DNA of 64,000 nt from Sinorhizobium sojae CCBAU 05684 (GCF_002288525.1 NZ_CP023067.1:1984001-2048000); one strand, 5' to 3'. Shown: positions 34,996-44,032, counted from the stretch's first letter. The notes: generated by a model not told the origin, from the sequence alone. Program-made: numbers and translations.

Positions 34996-35041
34996 GACTC
35001 GTACGGCGTACGATTCACTCGCATCGTACGCCGTACGAGTC
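34996..35041. promoter_or_regulatory. double TetR-type operator (large inverted repeat)
   Basis: Perfect 19-bp arms GACTCGTACGGCGTACGAT and ATCGTACGCCGTACGAGTC separated by 8 bases. Each arm also contains a 15-bp near-palindrome, TCGTACGGCGTACGA, centred at 35006 and 35031, 25 bp apart. It lies between the alpha/beta hydrolase gene and the divergent TetR gene, so it is the probable operator for the latter's product. Confidence 0.8.
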
Positions 35042-35109
35042 AACCGTCCAGAATCGACATTCTTCGCATTGTCGGCTTAGATCGGCGCCCGGATCAGCGA
35101 GGAAGACGC

Positions 35110-35808
35110 ATGGCAGACAAAGACAGCGGTGCCCGGAGCAAACGGTCTCGACAAAGAGGTGTGTCGCTCCAGTCCGTGCGGGAGCCGCGTAATGAACCGC
35201 CCCTCTCTCTGGAACGGATCGTGGCGACCGCGGTAGAACTCTTGGACGCCCACGGGATCGACGGACTGACGATGCGTCGGTTGGCCGATCGCCTCGGCTC
35301 GGGCGCGATGAGCCTGTACTGGCATGTCGACAGCAAGGAGGAGATCTTCGATCTGGCGCTCGACGCAGTGCTAGCATACCGCGCTCCGCCGCAAAGCATG
35401 GAGTTTCGAGACTGGCGCGGGGAAGTCGTTCATATGCTCGAAGACTGGCGCGCGAGCATGCTGCGCCATCCCTGGTCGGCGTCGCTATTGCCGCGCCGGG
35501 CGCTCGGCCCCAACATCCTCGGCCGCCTCGAACTGCTCGGCAAGACCTTGTCCAGAGCCGGAGTCGCGGACGCAGATCTGAACGTTGCGATATGGTCGCT
35601 CTGGAACTATGTGATCGGCGCTACCTTCACCCGGGCGAGCTTCGACCGCTCGGACGACGACAGGGCCGCCGCTCAGCAACGCCTTACAGGCCTCAGCGAA
35701 CACTTCCCGACAATCGAGCGCTCGCGTCTGCTGTTGGATGGCGATTGGGAGGGCACTTTTCGGAATGGCCTCGACTTCCTCCTCGATGGCCTTGCTCCGA
35801 AAACATGA
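35110..35808 (+). CDS. TetR-family transcriptional regulator
   Basis: A 232-residue repressor. The HTH lies at about residues 35-80 (RIVATAVELLDAHGIDGLTM and RRLADRLGSGAMSLYWHV), followed by a TetR_C-type ligand-binding domain. ATG at 35110 is chosen with GAGGA close upstream; the open frame continues back to 34849 through the operator and is not protein. The ~30-residue leader before the HTH is disordered and basic (GARSKRSRQRG). It should bind the palindromes at 34996-35041 and control itself and the hydrolase gene. The inducer is unknown. Confidence 0.9.
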   Translation: MADKDSGARSKRSRQRGVSLQSVREPRNEPPLSLERIVATAVELLDAHGIDGLTMRRLADRLGSGAMSLYWHVDSKEEIFDLALDAVLAYRAPPQSMEFRDWRGEVVHMLEDWRASMLRHPWSASLLPRRALGPNILGRLELLGKTLSRAGVADADLNVAIWSLWNYVIGATFTRASFDRSDDDRAAAQQRLTGLSEHFPTIERSRLLLDGDWEGTFRNGLDFLLDGLAPKT

Positions 35809-35982
35809 ACATGTCCTGACGGAAGTGGGCGGGCGGTTCGAGCTTCGGGCGCCGACGGCGAGACCCTGCGGCAACCGGGGAACGGGTGAACGACCGGGTT
35901 GGTCGGCCGCCCGACGGTCCCGTCCCCGGGATTTCGGACCCTGCGGGCGGAACAAGTTGGCTCCTACGGATTTGTGATCTTC

Positions 35983-36960
35983 ATGAAGAGCATGGCATTT
36001 CTTGCAGCATCGCTGACATTCGGCCTCTGCGCCGCCGCCGGCGCCGTGGAACTTCTGCCGGAAGCGATCAACAATGCTTCCATCGCCTCGGTTCCGCCAG
36101 ACCGACCGTCGGAGGCACCGCCGCAACCGCAGCCGGCAATCATCCGTCTCCAGGTCCTTCTGGACCGCGCGGGTTCGTCTCCCGGGGTGATCGACGGCTA
36201 CTATGGCGAGAACGTCACCAAGGCGATCGCCGGGTTCGAGGCCATGCAAAGTCTCCCCGTTGACGGAAAGCCGGACCCCGAGGTCATCGGCCGGTTGCTG
36301 GACGACGAGCCCGTCATCGCGCCCTATGTCGTCTCGGAAGAAGACACAAGGGAGCTCGTCGAGCGCATCCCGGAAGATTACGCCAAGCAGGCGGAGATGG
36401 AGCACCTCGGATATACGAGCGTCGCGGAGAAGCTGGCGGAGCGGTTCCACATGGACATCGACCTCTTGAAGGCGCTCAATCCGGCCTCGGGATTTGCCGT
36501 AGGAGACACGGTTTCGGTTGCAATCCCCGGCGCCGCGAGGGAAGGTAAGGTCAAACGGATCGAGGTGCGCAGGGAAGCAGGCCAGGTTGCGGCCTTTGCG
36601 GAAGACGGCTCGCTGTTCACCGTTTATCCCGCCACGATCGGCAGCGAAGAGACGCCTTCGCCCTCCGGCACGCACAAGGTCAAAGGGGTCGCTCCAAATC
36701 CGACCTACGTCTACAACCCCAAAGTCAACTTCAAGCAGGGCGACAACGATGCGGTTCTAGAACTGCCCAGCGGCCCCAACGGCCCCGTGGGATCCGTCTG
36801 GATCGACCTGACCGAGCCAACCTATGGGATTCACGGCACCCCGGAACCGTCGCTCGTCGACAAGGTGAGCTCACACGGATGCGTTCGCCTGACAAACTGG
36901 GACGCCGAGGAACTGGCGGCAATGGTCAAGCCGGGAGTGATCGTCGAGTTCGGCGATTGA
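35983..36960 (+). CDS. L,D-transpeptidase
   Basis: A 325-residue periplasmic enzyme. Signal peptide (MAFLAASLTFGLCAAAGAVE), then a peptidoglycan-binding-like domain (RLQVLLDRAGSSPGVIDGYY), a LysM-like segment (LAERFHMDIDLLKALN) and a YkuD catalytic domain ending in HGTPEP and SHGCVRLTNWD with the nucleophilic cysteine. These enzymes form 3-3 crosslinks or attach proteins to peptidoglycan, both prominent in Rhizobiales polar growth. ATG at 35983; GTG at 35974 is possible. It is followed by a small gene after 41 bases. Confidence 0.93.
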   Translation: MKSMAFLAASLTFGLCAAAGAVELLPEAINNASIASVPPDRPSEAPPQPQPAIIRLQVLLDRAGSSPGVIDGYYGENVTKAIAGFEAMQSLPVDGKPDPEVIGRLLDDEPVIAPYVVSEEDTRELVERIPEDYAKQAEMEHLGYTSVAEKLAERFHMDIDLLKALNPASGFAVGDTVSVAIPGAAREGKVKRIEVRREAGQVAAFAEDGSLFTVYPATIGSEETPSPSGTHKVKGVAPNPTYVYNPKVNFKQGDNDAVLELPSGPNGPVGSVWIDLTEPTYGIHGTPEPSLVDKVSSHGCVRLTNWDAEELAAMVKPGVIVEFGD

Positions 36961-37001
36961 AGCATGTGAGATTTCCATTTGAGCAGAGACGAGGACAGGC
37001 C

Positions 37002-37217
37002 ATGCACAAGTTCACAGTCACCGTCACGAAAGAGTTCGACGCCGACACCGCCGAGGAAGCCGCCTTGCTCATGTATCAGGAATTGACCGACGGGTGGGCG
37101 CCGCTCGATTATTCGGTGACGGACGAGACAGGGATCGCAACCGCTCTTACGCTGGACAGGGAAAAGGCGGACGAGTTTGCCGGTACCGATCACACTGCGG
37201 ATCCGGGCAATTGGTAG
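37002..37217 (+). CDS. small conserved hypothetical protein
   Basis: A 71-residue acidic, soluble protein (HKFTVTVTKEFDADTAEEAA, LLMYQELTDGWAPLDYSVTD), probably a single beta-alpha-beta fold. ATG at 37002 has GAGG upstream. It follows the L,D-transpeptidase on the same strand at 41 bases and may be co-transcribed. Function unknown. Confidence 0.7.
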   Translation: MHKFTVTVTKEFDADTAEEAALLMYQELTDGWAPLDYSVTDETGIATALTLDREKADEFAGTDHTADPGNW

Positions 37218-37394
37218 CACCCGGCCGAGACGCGATGCTGACCACGAGGCACGCTGCCTATGGCGGAGACGATCGCTGCGTTGGGTCCCAGCAGTCATCT
37301 GCTTCCACCCAATCAGGCTTGAGGCTTGATGACCGGTCACATCGAGATTGCCCGATTCCTGCTGTCGCAGATCTAACACCATGACGCGACGACG

Positions 37395-37778
37395 CTAATC
37401 GCTCATGATCAGATCGAGTGGCAAGCAGACGTCAGCGATCCGCAAACGATCATCGATTCTGGGAGCGTAATTGGCTGCGCCACTGACGACGGCGATCTCA
37501 ACCAGGTTGGTTCCATAGCGTTCGCGTGCCTCGTCAGGACCGTGGGCGCGGCCTTTGACGGCGAATCCGTGATGGCCGAGCCAATTGAAGAGCGGGCGCT
37601 GCCTTTCTTCCTCCTTTTCGTCGCGGATGTCGCGGTAGTAGAAGGCGCGATCAATCGAAGCGCCGTTGCTGGCGATCTGCGCCAGCTTTCGTAGATCGAG
37701 CGGCGCCTCAAAGACGGACTTCAGCCTGTCGTAATGGCTGCCGTCGATCAGGAACAGGGTCTGCCTTTGTCGCGGCAT
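37395..37778 (-). pseudogene. internally deleted NYN-domain (LabA/DUF88-like) gene
   Basis: A 127-residue frame starting at 37778 with AGAGGA upstream. The N-terminal 60 percent matches NYN/PIN-like RNase proteins (TLFLIDGSHYDRLKSVFEAP; IDRAFYYRDIRDEK; LFNWLGHHGFAVKGR; GTNLVEIAV). Family members then carry a segment with VLFSGDGDF and a later block before the C-terminal DELRRQADVFIDL; here GTNLVEIAV is followed after a few residues directly by a match to that last block (DDRLRIADVCLPLDL). About 40 residues with catalytic Asp are missing. It is the last gene of the SulP-UspA-DksA-like operon and probably inactive. Confidence 0.6.
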
Positions 37779-37816
37779 GATCGCTCCTCTCAATCAGTCG
37801 GTCTTGCCGGCCGCAC

Positions 37817-38164
37817 TCAGGGGGCGCAGCGCACACAAGTCTCGAATGTCGGATCGATATCGAGGCGGCGGACGGCGATGGGCTCGCCGCACTCGCTGCA
37901 ATAGCCATATTCGCCATCGCGGATGCGCGACAGCGCCCGTTCGATCGACACCTTGCGATGTTGCCGCCGGCGCGTGATGTCCTGGGCCATCGCCTGCTGT
38001 TGCATGGCGTCCATGCGCGAGAGACGTCCGACGCTTTGCTGGTCCAGTTCGACCGGCGCCCGGTATTCCTTGCTTTCCTCGATGAGGCGGATCGTTTCCG
38101 CCAGCTCTTCGCGCAAACGCTGCTCGAAGGCCTTGACGACATCCGCGTCTTCGATCGTTTTCAT
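37817..38164 (-). CDS. TraR/DksA-family C4 zinc-finger protein
   Basis: A 115-residue DksA-like protein. The N-terminal helices form a coiled coil (AFEQRLREELAETIRLIEES), and the C-terminus has the zinc finger YCSECGEPI ... FETCVRCAP with four cysteines. DksA-type factors bind the secondary channel of RNA polymerase and tune stress responses; the acidic coiled-coil tip of true DksA is not clear here, so it may be a variant. ATG at 38164 follows GGGAGG. It lies 48 bases downstream of the UspA gene beyond a hairpin. Confidence 0.88.
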   Translation of the reverse strand: MKTIEDADVVKAFEQRLREELAETIRLIEESKEYRAPVELDQQSVGRLSRMDAMQQQAMAQDITRRRQHRKVSIERALSRIRDGEYGYCSECGEPIAVRRLDIDPTFETCVRCAP

Positions 38165-38184
38165 GTTGAACCTCCCGAAATGTT

Positions 38185-38203
38185 GGCGGGCCGAGGGCCC
38201 GCC
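38185..38203 (-). terminator. intercistronic hairpin, possible attenuator
   Basis: Perfect 8-bp stem GGCGGGCC/GGCCCGCC with a 3-base loop, between the UspA stop and the DksA-like start. It is not followed by a clear T run in the transcribed strand, so partial termination or RNA stabilisation is more likely than full termination. Confidence 0.4.
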
Positions 38204-38211
38204 TCCAATGA

Positions 38212-39066
38212 TCATCGGAAAATGACGACCGGGACCTTGCAGGAGCGGATCATCTCCGTTGTCGTGGAACCGATGAACAGGCTCCTCAGGCGCGAGTGGC
38301 TGTAGGCGCCCATCACGAGCAGGTCGTAACCTTCCCTTTCGACGGTCTCGGAAATCACCTTGTCGGCATGGCCGGGCACAAGCGCGGTCTCGACCTCGTA
38401 GCCGGCAGCCCTCAGAATGACTGCCGCGTCGTCGAGCTTCTTGCGGTTTTCGGGCGTTTCGGGGCCCGCCATGACGAGCTTGCATGCAAGCCCCGTCAGG
38501 ATCGGGCTGCGCGACACCTGGTCGACCGCCTGCATCGCCATCGCGCCGCCGTCATAGGCGATCAGCAGCTTGCTGATCGGCTTGAACGCCCGCGAGGCCA
38601 CCACGAGCGGCTTGCGGGTCGACCGCACGACGCGCTCCAGGTTCGAGCCGAGGTGACCCTTGGCGAAGTCGGCACCTTCGCCGCGCTTGCCGATGACGAT
38701 GAGGTCGGCATTGGTCTCGAATTCCTGGATAGTCTCGACGAGATCGCCATTGCGCAGCCTGGTCTCGACGTCCGCGACGCCTGCCGCCTGAAGCCGGGAT
38801 TTCGCCTCCTCGAGCAGCAGGCGTCCGCGCTTCTGCGCGACCTTTGCCTTTTGGGCGTCCAATTCCGCCAGCTCTTCCAACAGCGCGGTGCGGGCGCCGA
38901 GCCCGATATTGCCGCTGAGGTTGACGGGCTCGCTCGAGAGATCGCGGCGGCCAATGACGTGGAGCATTTCCACGCCGACCTCTGTCTTGCCCGCGATCCA
39001 GGCAATGTGGTCGCATACGCTTTGCGCATAGATGGACCCGTCGATCAGTCCGACTATTCTTGTCAT
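38212..39066 (-). CDS. tandem universal stress protein (two UspA domains)
   Basis: A 284-residue protein made of two Usp domains (about 1-150 and 160-284). Each begins with a nucleotide-binding strand (IVGLIDGSIY; LLIAYDGGAM), and the first has an ATP-motif-like GKRGEGADFAKGHLGS, the second GAYSHSRLRSLFIGST. Cytoplasmic. Usp proteins are induced by starvation, oxygen limitation and other stresses. It lies between the SulP gene (12 bases away) and the DksA-like gene in a four-gene minus-strand unit, implying a combined stress function. Confidence 0.93.
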   Translation of the reverse strand: MTRIVGLIDGSIYAQSVCDHIAWIAGKTEVGVEMLHVIGRRDLSSEPVNLSGNIGLGARTALLEELAELDAQKAKVAQKRGRLLLEEAKSRLQAAGVADVETRLRNGDLVETIQEFETNADLIVIGKRGEGADFAKGHLGSNLERVVRSTRKPLVVASRAFKPISKLLIAYDGGAMAMQAVDQVSRSPILTGLACKLVMAGPETPENRKKLDDAAVILRAAGYEVETALVPGHADKVISETVEREGYDLLVMGAYSHSRLRSLFIGSTTTEMIRSCKVPVVIFR

Positions 39067-39078
39067 TTGCGTCCTCCC

Positions 39079-40569
39079 TTAGTGGCCCATCAGGCGTTCC
39101 ATGGCGCCGGGCTTATCGTGAATGGCGAGCCTGTCGACGATCGTCTCGCTCGCTGCATTCATTCCAACGATCTCGACGTCAGCGCCCTCGCGACGGAACT
39201 TCAGAACGATCATGTCGAGCGCGGCGACACTGGAGATGTCCCATATATGGGCATGGCTGACGTCGATCGTGACTTTCGCGAGCGCCTCCTTGAAGTCAAA
39301 GGCCTTGTTGAAATCCTCGACTGAGGCGAAGAACACTTGGCCTTCGACCTTGTAGGTGCGGTGCGTACCGTCTCCTGAGAGAACCGACGTGACCCTGAAA
39401 ATCTGTGCGATCTTCCAGGAGAAGAACACGGCCGAAAGCAGCACGCCGATCAGCACCCCGATAGCGAGGTTGTGGGTGTAGACCACACCGACGACCGTGG
39501 CGATCATGACGATCGACGACGACCGCGGATGATCCCTGAGGTTCTTGATCGACGACCAGGAGAAAGTACCGATCGAGACCATGACCATGATCGCGACGAG
39601 CGCGGCCATTGGGATCTGGCTGACGAGATCGCCGAGCACCAGGATCATGAACAGAAGGAACACGCCAGCGCACAACGTGGACAATCGAGCGCGCCCACCG
39701 GATTTCACGTTGATGATTGACTGACCGATCATGGCGCAGCCAGCCATGCCGCCGATGAAGCCGGTCGCGGTGTTGGCGATGCCCTGGCCGATGCATTCGC
39801 GGTTCTTGTCACTTGGGGTGTCGGTCAGATCGTCCACGATCTGGGCCGTCATCAAGGACTCGAGCAGGCCCACGGCTGCAACCGCGGCCGAGTAAGGCAG
39901 AATGATCGTCAGCGTTTCAAGGTTGAGCGGAATCTGCGGGATGAGGAAGACCGGAAGCGTCGACGGTAGCTCGCCCATGTCGCCGACAGTGCGGACATCG
40001 AAGCCGAAAAAGATCGAAATCACCGTCAGCACGATGATGCAGACGAGCGGCGATGGGACGGCTCTGGTCAGATAGGGAAACAGGTAGATGATCGCGAGAC
40101 CGGCCGCCACCATGACATAGGTCAGCACCGGGACATTGGTAAGCTCGGGCAGCTGCGCCATGAAGATCAGAATGGCGAGCGCATTGACGAAGCCGGTCAT
40201 CACCGAACGCGAGACGAAGCGCATCAGGTAACCGAGACGGAATAGGCCGGCGACGATCTGCAGGATGCCGGCGAGCACGGTGGCGGCGAGCAGGTATTGC
40301 AGGCCGTGATCGCGCACCAGCGTCACCATGAGAACGGCCGTTGCCGCCGTCGCGGCCGAGATCATGCCGTGCCGGCCGCCGACGAAGGCGATCAGCACCG
40401 CAATCGAAAAGGAAGCATAAAGGCCGACCTTGGGATCGACCCCGGCAATGATGGAAAAGGCGATCGCCTCGGGAATCAGGGCAAGCGCCACGACAAGCCC
40501 GGCAAGCACGTCGCCTTTGACGTTGCCGAACCATTCGGTTTTGAGTGTGCCAATAAAATCGCGGTTCAA
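39079..40569 (-). CDS. SulP-family anion transporter with STAS domain
   Basis: A 496-residue transporter. About ten to twelve membrane helices ([20 protein letters not shown] is the typical first-helix region) are followed by a C-terminal STAS domain ([38 protein letters not shown]). SulP proteins carry sulfate, bicarbonate or dicarboxylates, usually with Na+ or H+. No ATG is available: TTG at 40569 has CGGAG nine bases upstream and is preferred to TTG at 40593. First gene of the unit with UspA and the DksA-like protein; long intergenic DNA precedes it. Confidence 0.93.
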   Translation of the reverse strand: MNRDFIGTLKTEWFGNVKGDVLAGLVVALALIPEAIAFSIIAGVDPKVGLYASFSIAVLIAFVGGRHGMISAATAATAVLMVTLVRDHGLQYLLAATVLAGILQIVAGLFRLGYLMRFVSRSVMTGFVNALAILIFMAQLPELTNVPVLTYVMVAAGLAIIYLFPYLTRAVPSPLVCIIVLTVISIFFGFDVRTVGDMGELPSTLPVFLIPQIPLNLETLTIILPYSAAVAAVGLLESLMTAQIVDDLTDTPSDKNRECIGQGIANTATGFIGGMAGCAMIGQSIINVKSGGRARLSTLCAGVFLLFMILVLGDLVSQIPMAALVAIMVMVSIGTFSWSSIKNLRDHPRSSSIVMIATVVGVVYTHNLAIGVLIGVLLSAVFFSWKIAQIFRVTSVLSGDGTHRTYKVEGQVFFASVEDFNKAFDFKEALAKVTIDVSHAHIWDISSVAALDMIVLKFRREGADVEIVGMNAASETIVDRLAIHDKPGAMERLMGH

Positions 40570-40593
40570 GTCTATGTTCTCCGTGCCGGGCAA

Positions 40594-41421
40594 CGCTTGG
40601 GAGACCGTCGGACCGGCGGGTTAATGTGGTAATACGTCGTGACGTCGCGCGCACGATTGTGAGCGTGTTAGCCGGTGCAAAGGCACGGAACGGCAAACGT
40701 CAGTTCTCTGGCGTGATCAGGCCGTCGCAATCATGTGGGAGGTCCAATCGGAGGGCTCGCTGCGGCATCATCTCTGGAGACATGTGCAGGAGTTAGCTGG
40801 TTGCCGGGGGATGGGCGCCCGGAGAAGCCACCCGAGGATCGGGTCCGGTGGAAGGCGGCAATATTGCGGCAAACAGCCGTGAGATCAAGTGGGAATTTCG
40901 AAGGTTGGTGAGATGCTGCAACAGCCGACGGTGTTTCCGCAACCTTCGCTCGCTTACCGCGCACTCGACGCCGCCCAGGCGGCACGTATTGACGCTCCAG
41001 ACAAGTCTTTGCAAGGTCTGCACCCCCCAAAGCGGCCACTCTATGTAGTCGCATCATGTACTCGCATCGGAAGTCCACTCCCCCACCCGTTTCGGTCTTC
41101 GCACATGCCGAGCAAGCCGTTCGCGCCAACCGATCTGGAGCAGCTTACCGTTCGAGTTTTCCGCGTGAGAAACTGAAGCGCAGCCACCGAAAATCGGATC
41201 GATTTTTCGGAAAGCGGACGCTGCACCCGTCTGTGATCACTTATGTCCAGTTCTACCGCATCTGCACCTCGCGCGTCGCGCTGCAAGAGCGCTTTCCTGC
41301 TACCGGAAATACGTTGAACCGGCACCGGTTTGGGCACAAAATTGTCGAGCAAGTCCAAGGCAGTACAGCGTCCTTTAACGTCCTGTCCCGGGTGCGGCGC
41401 TGTAGCGGAAAGGTGAAGCCA
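40594..41421. other. long gene-free stretch
   Basis: Over 800 bases between the SulP gene and the BA14K gene without a supported coding region. It must hold the SulP operon promoter. A hairpin CCGAAAATCGGATCGATTTTTCGG at 41187-41210 is the left block of the mosaic repeats, and 41370-41406 (TACAGCGTCC ... GCGGCGCTGTAG) is a diverged right block. Several short frames were examined and not accepted. Confidence 0.5.
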
Positions 41422-41961
41422 ATGAAGAGGCTGGCAATCGTTGCCTTGTCGCTGGCGACGGCGCTGACGAGCGGCGCACCGGCGATGGCGTTTCCCACCC
41501 CTGTCCCACTGAAGGTCGAGGCACCGCAGGCGGAGCCGGTCCAATACAGGCGCCACCGTGGCGGGTACCGCGGCGGGCACCGCCGCCACCGCGGTAACGA
41601 CGATTGGGCCTGGGCGCTCGGCGGACTGGCCGTCGGCGCGATCATCGGCGGAGCGCTGGCACAACCGAGATATTACGGCCCAAGCTACTACGATCAGGGC
41701 TACTACGACGGCCCAACCTATTACCGGCCACGCTACCGCGCGCAGCGCTACTACGCGCCAAGCTACTACGCGCCAAGCTACTATGCGCCGCGCTATTACG
41801 CGCCACGCTATTACGCGCCGCGCTATTACCGCCAAACCTATTACAGTGGCGGCAACGCGCATGTGCGCTGGTGCTTCGCACGCTACCGTTCCTACAGGGC
41901 CTACGACAACACGTTCCAGCCCTATTACGGTCCGCGGCGGCCGTGCGTCTCGCCCTATTGA
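41422..41961 (+). CDS. BA14K-family secreted protein with tandem Tyr/Ala/Pro repeats
   Basis: A 179-residue protein. The signal peptide [18 protein letters not shown] closely matches the paralog at 8379-8876. A glycine-rich segment ([14 protein letters not shown]) is followed by a tyrosine-rich region with repeated (S/R)YYAP units encoded by 15-bp repeats at 41746-41835, and then the BA14K signature [20 protein letters not shown] at 41422 follows GGTGAAGCC, as in the paralog. The tyrosine repeats should make it surface-adhesive or crosslinkable; this is inference. Confidence 0.88.
   Translation: MKRLAIVALSLATALTSGAPAMAFPTPVPLKVEAPQAEPVQYRRHRGGYRGGHRRHRGNDDWAWALGGLAVGAIIGGALAQPRYYGPSYYDQGYYDGPTYYRPRYRAQRYYAPSYYAPSYYAPRYYAPRYYAPRYYRQTYYSGGNAHVRWCFARYRSYRAYDNTFQPYYGPRRPCVSPY
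41746..41835 (+). repeat. 15-bp coding tandem repeat
   Basis: Six 15-bp units of type (C/A)GCTA(C/T)TACGCGCC(A/G) encode (R/S)YYAP repeats in the BA14K protein. The last unit is diverged (CGCTATTACCGCCAA). Copy number is likely to vary between strains. Confidence 0.9.
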
Positions 41962-42009
41962 CGGCGCAGCGCATCGACAGTAGCGATTGACCGCCGCTCT
42001 GCGGACGCG

Positions 42010-42048
42010 GCGGCGCCGTGCATCTGAAAAGACGCGGCGGCGCTGTAG
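42010..42048. repeat. dispersed palindromic repeat, partial copy
   Basis: GCGGCGCCGTGCATCTGAAA and GACGCGGCGGCGCTGTAG: a partial right block of the mosaic family, 50 bases after the BA14K stop. Confidence 0.65.
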
Positions 42049-42129
42049 ATTGCGGTCGATTCAATAGACCTGCGGTAGAAATCGCACCACCCCTCACCTA
42101 CTTGTCTGCCTGTCGAGCGGAGAAACGCG

Positions 42130-42609
42130 ATGGCCGGCAAGACGTCCAGCAAGACTAGGAAGCCCGCAAAGAAGGCCGAGGAGAAGCAGGAGGTTGCGGC
42201 GGACGCGCAGCCGAGGCTGCTTTCGGGCGGCAATCCTCAGATCGCAAAAGCCTATGGCGACGCGCCGGTGCAGGCCTATATCGCGGCCATGCCCGGCTGG
42301 AAAAGCGAGGTCGGTCGACGCATCGACGCGCTCATCACGCGCACGGTTCCCAAGGTGCAGAAGGCCGTCAAATGGAACTCGCCATTCTATGGGTTGGAGG
42401 GCGAGGGCTGGTTCTTGAGCTTTCATTGCTTCACGAAATACGTGAAAGTCGCCTTCTTCCGAGGGAGCTCGCTGCAGCCTCTTCCTCCCGGCGAGTCCAG
42501 GCAGAAGGAAGTGCGCTATCTCGATATCCATGAGGACGACGAAATCGATGAAGCGCAACTCTCCGACTGGGTGAGGCAGGCCAGCCAATTGCCCGGCGAG
42601 CGCATGTGA
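42130..42609 (+). CDS. DUF1801 (YdhG-like) protein
   Basis: A 159-residue soluble protein with a Lys-rich leader (KTSSKTRKPAKKAEEKQE) and the DUF1801 core: VQAYIAAMPGWKSEVGRRID, VQKAVKWNSPFYGLEG and a terminal helix DDEIDEAQLSDWVRQAS. The fold is widespread; iron or small-molecule roles have been suggested for some members but are not shown. ATG at 42130 follows CGGAG. It is tandem with a second DUF1801 gene 98 bases downstream. Confidence 0.88.
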   Translation: MAGKTSSKTRKPAKKAEEKQEVAADAQPRLLSGGNPQIAKAYGDAPVQAYIAAMPGWKSEVGRRIDALITRTVPKVQKAVKWNSPFYGLEGEGWFLSFHCFTKYVKVAFFRGSSLQPLPPGESRQKEVRYLDIHEDDEIDEAQLSDWVRQASQLPGERM

Positions 42610-42625
42610 GCGTCGACAACAACCA

Positions 42626-42691
42626 CTACAGCACAGCGCGTCTTATCAGACACGCAAAGGTCTCTGTAGAACTTTGAATTTCTGCCTGTCC
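42626..42691. repeat. dispersed palindromic repeat
   Basis: CTACAGCACAGCGCGTCTTA and GACACGCAAAGGTCTCTGTAG followed by AACTTTGAATTTC, between the two DUF1801 genes. Confidence 0.75.
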
Positions 42692-42706
42692 TTATAGGAG
42701 AACATG

Positions 42707-43129
42707 ATGAAGAGCGGCACGAAGGCGCAAGAAGCGGCAGTCAGTCCTTCCCGGCTGATCGATGAGAAGATCGGCGAACTCGGTGACTGGCGGGGCGAGA
42801 CATTGGCGCGGATCCGGCGTCTCATCCGGGAGGCGGACCCTGAAGTGGTCGAGGAGTGGAAGTGGAGAGGCGTTCCGGTGTGGGAACACGACGGCATCAT
42901 CTGCACCGGCGAGACCTACAAACAGGCCGTGAAGATGACCTTCGCCAAGGGCGCCTCGCTGGAGGATCCGGCGGGCCTCTTCAACTCCAGCCTCGAGGGC
43001 AACACCAGGCGCGCGATCGACATCCATGAGGGCGAGGAGATAAATGAAGAGGCGCTGATGGCGCTCATTCGCGCCGCCGTGGCCCTGAACATGTCGACGC
43101 GGGCGCAGAAGAAGCGGAAGAGCGCTTGA
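42707..43129 (+). CDS. DUF1801 protein
   Basis: A 140-residue paralog-type neighbour of 42130-42609, with the same core pattern (LARIRRLIREADPEVVEEWK, WKWRGVPVWEHDGIICTGET, DIHEGEEINEEALMALI). Two ATGs are adjacent; 42707 gives the better distance to AGGAG. Sequence similarity between the two is low outside the signature, so the duplication is old or they joined independently. A repeat separates them. Confidence 0.88.
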   Translation: MKSGTKAQEAAVSPSRLIDEKIGELGDWRGETLARIRRLIREADPEVVEEWKWRGVPVWEHDGIICTGETYKQAVKMTFAKGASLEDPAGLFNSSLEGNTRRAIDIHEGEEINEEALMALIRAAVALNMSTRAQKKRKSA

Positions 43130-43261
43130 GGGCCCCCTCCGGGTTCGGCACTCCGTCACGCCGGCGGTTAACGCGAAGGCGGCGAGCCTCCGCCGCCCCC
43201 TCTTTTTCCTCAGCGTTCACGCCCTATAGTCAAGACACCGCCCAAGCCAAAGGAGCCGTCC

Positions 43262-43936
43262 ATGGCGCTGACCCTCTACCTGCATCCGCTCGCCTCCTTC
43301 TGCCATAAGGTGCTGATCGCGCTCCACGAGGCCGGAACGCCGTTCGAGGCGAAGATCGTCGACCTGATGGACCCGCAGGAGCATGCGCGCTATCTGGAGG
43401 TCTGGCCCGCCGGCAAGATCCCCGTGCTCCATGATGCGGCGGCCAACCGGACGGTGCCGGAAGCCTCGATCATCATCGAATATCTCGACCGGCTCCACCC
43501 CGGCAAGGAAGCGCTGATACCGCGCGACGAGGAGCAGGCACTGGAAGCGCGGCTCTGGGACCGTTTCTTCGATCTCTACATCCATGCGCCGATGCAGAAG
43601 ATCGTCACCGATACGCTGCGCCCGGAGGGCGAGAACGACAGTCGCGGCGTCGCCGAGGCGCGGACTGCTCTCCACACCGCCTATGATATGGCCGATCGGC
43701 ATCTGGCGGGAAAAATCTTCGCCGTCGGCGAGCGCTTCTCGATCGCCGATTGCGCCGCCGCCCCTGCCCTGTTCTATGCCGGTATCGTCGAGCCTTTTGA
43801 CGCCACCCATCCCAGCCTGTCGACCTATTTCGAACGTCTTTTCCGCCGCCCCTCCTTTGAGCGCGTGCTCGCCGAGGCGCGGCCCTATTTCCACATGTTC
43901 CCCTACCGGGAGGCGATTCCGCCACGCTTTCTGTGA
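43262..43936 (+). CDS. glutathione S-transferase family protein
   Basis: A 224-residue enzyme. The N-terminal thioredoxin-like domain has LASFCHKVLIAL, WPAGKIPVL (cis-Pro) and PEASIIIEYLDRL (glutathione gamma-glutamyl contact), and the C-terminal all-helical domain has FAVGERFSIADCAAAPALFY with the conserved N-capping Asp. It conjugates glutathione to electrophiles or acts as a glutathione-dependent isomerase or reductase; the substrate is unknown. ATG at 43262 follows AAAGGAG. A mosaic repeat begins right after the stop and probably separates it from the next gene. Confidence 0.93.
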   Translation: MALTLYLHPLASFCHKVLIALHEAGTPFEAKIVDLMDPQEHARYLEVWPAGKIPVLHDAAANRTVPEASIIIEYLDRLHPGKEALIPRDEEQALEARLWDRFFDLYIHAPMQKIVTDTLRPEGENDSRGVAEARTALHTAYDMADRHLAGKIFAVGERFSIADCAAAPALFYAGIVEPFDATHPSLSTYFERLFRRPSFERVLAEARPYFHMFPYREAIPPRFL

Positions 43937-43939
43937 GCC

Positions 43940-44032
43940 GCCGAAAACCGGAACCGGCTTTCGGAAAGCTCGATGTGCGGATTCAAAGCGTGACAGCGAC
44001 CTTCGCGCGTCTGAAAAGACGCGCGGCGCAGC
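43940..44032. repeat. full-length dispersed mosaic repeat
   Basis: Hairpin CCGAAAACCGG/CCGGCTTTCGG, then AAAGCTCGATGTGCGGATTC, then ACAGCGACCTTCGCGCGTC and GACGCGCGGCGCAGCG. Same order as 25626-25717. It follows a stop codon directly and may double as a terminator. Confidence 0.85.

Noticed and set aside
40731-41129. 132-codon minus-strand frame upstream of the SulP operon
   Set aside because: No ribosome site, unnatural composition with many Arg/Ala/Pro residues and no recognisable segment. It lies in the probable promoter region.
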